From JAVBLU01 sp031553225 (lineage in GTDB: Bacteria > Bacillota > Clostridia > Christensenellales > UBA1750), in NCBI GenBank assembly GCA_031553225.1, contig JAVBLU010000059.1, positions 1 through 23,530 of the forward strand: DNA of 23,530 nucleotides. The letters run 5' to 3'. A model generated the notes under the pieces. The model searched no databases. It worked only from the letters and a program-made list of their open reading frames with translations, and had not been told where the DNA came from. Below, piece after piece: positions 20,637 through 23,530 of this stretch (the stretch's first letter is position 1; each line of letters opens with the position of its first letter). The position numbers were made by a program, and so were the translations under genes.

Positions 20637-21962
20637 TCAGTACACGGACAGGCCCAGGGCAAAGCACAGGGCGTAGGCGAGCTGCGCGCCGGCCAGCAGA
20701 GGGTAGGCGATCGCGCGCTGCCAGGGCTTTTGCGTCCACCGGGCCAGAAGCAAAAACAGCGGCACGCACAGCAGCAGATACCGCGGCGCGGACAAAAGCC
20801 ACGTAGGCGAGAGCACGGCGTACAGATAGCACACGCCAAACACCGCCACCGGCGCGTGCAGCCGCCGGCCGCCCACAAGCAGGGCGGCGGCGAAGAACAT
20901 GCAGACGAGCTGCGGAATCCACACCGTGCAGGCGGTGCTCACGTCGAAACTGAATATGTTGCGCACCGTGTATCCGGCGGTCAGCATCAGGTTGCCCACC
21001 TGCTGCGACCAATGGTCTCGCTGGTAGGCGAGGAAGGTGAGAGGGCTGCCGGTGACGGCGTAGTTGACGTACAGGTACACGCAAAAACCCACGGGAATGA
21101 GCAGCGCCAGGGCGCACCGCCCCGCGAACCGCCACCCGGCGTGGCCGCGCCGCTCGCGGATGAGGCTGAGCAGCGCCTCCGCGCCGTAGGGTGCGAGCAG
21201 CACCAGCCCGGTGGAGCGGGTGAGCGCGGCGCAAAACCCAAACGCCGCGGCCAGGGCGAAGCGCCTCTTGCGCAGCGCGTACAAAAGCGCGGCGGTAAGA
21301 AAGAGAGAGAACGCCTCGGTGTACGGCGCGGCCATAAAGAAGGCGGCGGGCCACAAAAGCGCCATGGCCGCCGCGCGGCGGGCCTGGTCGTGGGGCTGGT
21401 CCACGCGGGCGAGCAGCAGCGTCATGTACAGCGCAAGGCCCGTGAAGATGGTGTTCTCGATGGCCGACGCCCAGAAAAAGTCGCCCATCAGGTAGCCAAG
21501 CGGCCGCACCAGCCAGGGAAACAGCGGGAAAAAAACGATGTGAAAGCGCGGGTCGCCCACGGTTTGATAGCCGACGTCCGCGATGCCCAGGTAGTGCGGC
21601 CCATCCGCGCGCGTGAACAGCTGGGGGATCTGGGACAGCGGCTCGCGCAGGCCGCCGTTTTGCAGGCCGTCGGCGACCCAGGCGACGCCGTACAGCACAA
21701 GCCGCGATGCTACGGCCGCCAGCAGACACCAAAGCAGCGCCCGCACCGGAAGGAAGGCGCGCAGGTTCCTGCGCTCCATGCGGGAAAGCGCGGGCGATAC
21801 AGGGGCGGTGCCCTCCACCACCTTTGCGCGCGCTTCCTGCACAAACCGAAACACCGCGGCAGCGGCGGCCAGGACGAACAGCGCGAGCAGCAGGTAGGAC
21901 GCGATCAGCGCAAACGCGTCGATGGCGCTTTGGGACAGGTTCGTCATTTGCGTCAGTGTCAT
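20637..21962 (-). CDS. Polytopic membrane glycosyltransferase, PIG-V (GPI mannosyltransferase 2)-like
   Basis: 441 residues with an N-terminal helix (about 18-40) and about eight further hydrophobic helices. After the second helix comes TRADGPHYLGIADVGYQ (118-133) and HIVFFPLFPWLVR (141-153). This acidic first-loop motif followed by FFPLxPxLVR is the hallmark of the PIG-V family of GT-C transferases, which take mannose or another sugar from a polyprenyl-phosphate donor on the outer side of the membrane. Asp120 is the likely catalytic base. Bacterial members act on unknown envelope glycans. Start ATG 21962 follows GGAGGAGG by five bases; the longer frame to 22268 crosses non-coding-like DNA. 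It has its own terminator; I could not find a convincing promoter. Confidence 0.87.
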   Translation of the reverse strand: MTLTQMTNLSQSAIDAFALIASYLLLALFVLAAAAAVFRFVQEARAKVVEGTAPVSPALSRMERRNLRAFLPVRALLWCLLAAVASRLVLYGVAWVADGLQNGGLREPLSQIPQLFTRADGPHYLGIADVGYQTVGDPRFHIVFFPLFPWLVRPLGYLMGDFFWASAIENTIFTGLALYMTLLLARVDQPHDQARRAAAMALLWPAAFFMAAPYTEAFSLFLTAALLYALRKRRFALAAAFGFCAALTRSTGLVLLAPYGAEALLSLIRERRGHAGWRFAGRCALALLIPVGFCVYLYVNYAVTGSPLTFLAYQRDHWSQQVGNLMLTAGYTVRNIFSFDVSTACTVWIPQLVCMFFAAALLVGGRRLHAPVAVFGVCYLYAVLSPTWLLSAPRYLLLCVPLFLLLARWTQKPWQRAIAYPLLAGAQLAYALCFALGLSVY

Positions 21963-22328
21963 GCCGTCCTCCTCCGTATCCGCCGGCGGTAAGCCGCGGC
22001 CGCTGCGCCGGACTGCCGGCGCGCGGGGGCTTTCGCCGGCCGGGCACGCGCCGGGGCGCCGCGCAGACTTATTTAGACAAGCCGGATGATTCTTCCTGCT
22101 TTGCGCGCGCCGCCGTGGGCCTTCGCGCGCCGAAGAGCATGTTCCCCGGGCGGACCGCCGCCACAAAGCCGCGCCCCGGAGCGCGGCCGCACAAACGACG
22201 GCCGTCTTGGCGCTACCCCGCGCGCCGAGCGTGAAACGGCCGCGGCGAGGCCCGTGCGCCGGCCGCATGCGCCGGCAATCCGGACGCGCACGGGCCGTTG
22301 CGCGGCGCAGGGGGCGCCTTCCCTCTAG
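21963..22328. other. Spacer upstream of the PIG-V-like gene
   Basis: 366 bases, strongly GC-rich with many short inverted repeats; no credible gene. It should carry the promoter of the PIG-V-like gene, but the only AT-rich patch (TAAATAAG on the minus strand, near 22068-22075) has no matching -35 box. The long stem-loop at 22249-22296 is described separately. Confidence 0.4.
22249..22296. repeat. Long stem-loop downstream of the P-loop ATPase gene
   Basis: GGCCCGTGCGC (22249-22259) pairs perfectly with GCGCACGGGCC (22286-22296). Within the 26-base loop CCGGC and GCCGG can form a second stem. Neither strand has a U-tract after it, so it is not a standard intrinsic terminator; it could stabilise the 3' end of the ATPase mRNA. 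Confidence 0.45.
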
Positions 22329-23030
22329 CTAGGCGTCCCGCTCCCAGGCGTTGAGCAGGTAGCGCGTAACGGGGAAGTACATGGCCTGCAGCTGCGGGGG
22401 CAGCTGGCCGCGCAGCTCCGCCCGGCCGCACGTGAGGCGAACGGGCACGCCGATCTCGCCGCTGAAGCGCTCCAGGAGCTCGTGCCCGGCCAGCACGTCC
22501 TGCGCGGACGTCTCCTCCTGCAGGTTGGCGTTGTTCACCAAACCGGTGAAGGCCAGGCCGGACTTGCGCGCGATGCGGCCGGCAAGGTCGCGCAGGTCGC
22601 CCAGGCCGGAGGACATGGGCCGCCGGGCGTTGACCACGAGCAGCACGTCGGGCGGATCGGCAGCAAAATAGGGCGCGTAACGGCCCAGCGCCACCGCGCC
22701 GTTCTCGTCTCCGCCCACGTCCACCACCGCGCGTTCGCCGCCCTGGTGGAAGATGGAGGTCACCTCGGGCAACAGGGCGGGCACGTCCACGCTGGTCATG
22801 GCGTAGCGCGGGCTGATGAGCCGCACGCCCGCCTCCGCAAGGCGCTCCCGCTCCCTGGAGGATTTAAAGTACGGGTTGATGAGGTCCAGATCGGCCAGGG
22901 CGACCGGCCCGGCGCGGCGATAGTGCAGCGCCAGGTTGAGGCATAGCTCGGTTTTTCCGCTGCCGAACGCACCGGCCACGACAACCACGCGGCGCAGCGC
23001 GTCCACGCCCGAGGGCCTTGTTTCTTCCAT
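22329..23030 (-). CDS. MinD/ParA-like P-loop ATPase (SIMIBI class)
   Basis: 233 residues from ATG 23030; TTG 23039 is an alternative three codons earlier, with AAAGGAAA 12 bases before it. The P-loop is VAGAFGSGKTELCLNLAL (Lys26), followed by ALADLDLINPYFKSSRERE, an acidic switch-like motif, and VVDVGGDENGAVALGRYAP, which corresponds to the DxxG region of SIMIBI ATPases such as MinD, NifH and CobQ/CobB-type proteins. LVVNARRPMSS and FTGLVNNANLQEET resemble the nucleotide-base-recognition part. Similar stand-alone ATPases are found beside 2-oxoacid:ferredoxin oxidoreductase genes in Clostridia; whether that holds here depends on genes beyond the right edge. Function unknown. Confidence 0.83.
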   Translation of the reverse strand: MEETRPSGVDALRRVVVVAGAFGSGKTELCLNLALHYRRAGPVALADLDLINPYFKSSRERERLAEAGVRLISPRYAMTSVDVPALLPEVTSIFHQGGERAVVDVGGDENGAVALGRYAPYFAADPPDVLLVVNARRPMSSGLGDLRDLAGRIARKSGLAFTGLVNNANLQEETSAQDVLAGHELLERFSGEIGVPVRLTCGRAELRGQLPPQLQAMYFPVTRYLLNAWERDA

Positions 23031-23439
23031 GCTGATCAAGCTCGTGCAGTTTCCTTTCCTAATCGATCCGGCCGCCCGCGCGCGGCGGAAGAACGGCCGA
23101 CAAACCGCCCCCTTCGCCGCGTGCGGGCTGCGCCTTCAGGGGGGAGGGCGGGCCCGTTTGCCTTGAAAGGAGCCGGATTGCGATGTCCGGCGTTGCGCCC
23201 CGGCCCCGTCGTCGCCCGAACCGACCGCATGGCGCGCCTTGACGCATCCGCGGGCTTGGGCGCGCCGGTCCGCATTCCGCGGGGCATCCTGCGCGCTGAT
23301 GGCGCTGTGTGCGGCCGGCCCGGGAGACGACCCGCGCCCGCCGGGCGGCGGTTATGCGCCGGAACGCTCGCGGCCCGGCTGCCCGGCCACGCCTACCCGC
23401 GCCGAAACGACCGCAAAGGCCGGCCCGAAGGCGCCGCGG
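23031..23439. other. Spacer upstream of the P-loop ATPase gene
   Basis: About 410 bases with no recognised gene. A 19-codon plus-strand ORF at 23183-23242 has AAAGGAG ten bases before its ATG, but its Pro/Arg-rich translation (MSGVAPRPRRRPNRP) looks like random GC-rich DNA. No good sigma-A promoter for the minus-strand ATPase gene is visible; it may be transcribed from further right. Confidence 0.4.
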
Positions 23440-23530
23440 TCACGGGGTTTCCTCCCGCTGCGGCGGGGGCTGCACGTCGCCGGGCGAAAGGTCGATGTGC
23501 AGGCGGCGCGGCTCGAGCCGTTGGGCGTGG
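23440..23530 (-). CDS. Possible 3' end of a gene entering from the right edge
   Basis: A minus-strand frame open from the window edge to TGA at 23440-23442 translates to a tail reading RLEPRRLHIDLSPGDV, then QPPPQREETP. The middle has a mixed, protein-like composition and the end is a Pro/Glu-rich tail common at C-termini. With fewer than 30 codons no family can be assigned, and an open frame of this length is weak evidence in GC-rich DNA. Confidence 0.35.
   Translation of the reverse strand, partial: HAQRLEPRRLHIDLSPGDVQPPPQREETP

Noticed and set aside
23183..23242. 19-codon Arg/Pro-rich ORF with AAAGGAG ten bases upstream
   Set aside because: A Shine-Dalgarno match this short is expected by chance, the spacing is long, and nothing downstream on that strand could be controlled by it.

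Overview
The window is high-GC DNA (clearly above 60% by eye) from what looks like an anaerobic, probably endospore-forming member of the Clostridia (Bacillota). The basis is the order mrnC-thyX-rlmB-sigH, with a SigH-type sporulation/transition sigma factor, Mini-RNase III and flavin-dependent thymidylate synthase, the rplM-rpsI operon with a Bacillota-like leader, Shine-Dalgarno-led genes and near-consensus sigma-A promoters. I cannot name the species. I see no tRNA, rRNA, CRISPR array, insertion sequence or prophage.

Left part (1-5000): the 3' end of an ADP-ribose-pyrophosphatase-like Nudix gene (+); a GC-rich spacer; the rplM-rpsI operon (-) with a TTGACA-17-TACAAT promoter, a structured leader and a terminator; then, divergently, a UroD-family protein (+) and a tandem pair of paralogous alpha/beta-hydrolases (+).

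Centre (4930-12900): a 1104-residue soluble cyclic-di-GMP protein with PAS, PAS, PocR-like, GAF, PAS, GGDEF and EAL domains, its own promoter and terminator. Facing it is a tightly packed five-gene minus-strand operon: alpha/beta-hydrolase, GNAT acetyltransferase, FucU-type mutarotase, small PD-(D/E)XK nuclease-like protein, SNF2 helicase. The nuclease and helicase overlap by 4 bases.

Right part (12950-23530): a plus-strand MoxR ATPase, DUF58 protein and two-helix membrane protein, ending in a bidirectional terminator shared with sigH. To the right, all on the minus strand, are sigH (own promoter), rlmB, thyX, mrnC and a rhamnulokinase whose stop overlaps the mrnC start, so housekeeping RNA genes sit behind a sugar-kinase promoter. 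Then come a PIG-V-like polytopic glycosyltransferase, a MinD/ParA-like P-loop ATPase and possibly the last codons of another minus-strand gene.

The points most worth a second look are the nuclease/SNF2 module, the sensor architecture with a CX6CX2C cluster, two genes whose best Shine-Dalgarno spacing points to an ATC or ATA start codon, a short upstream ORF coupled to a hydrolase start, and a sequence element repeated just downstream of the rpsI and sigH terminators.
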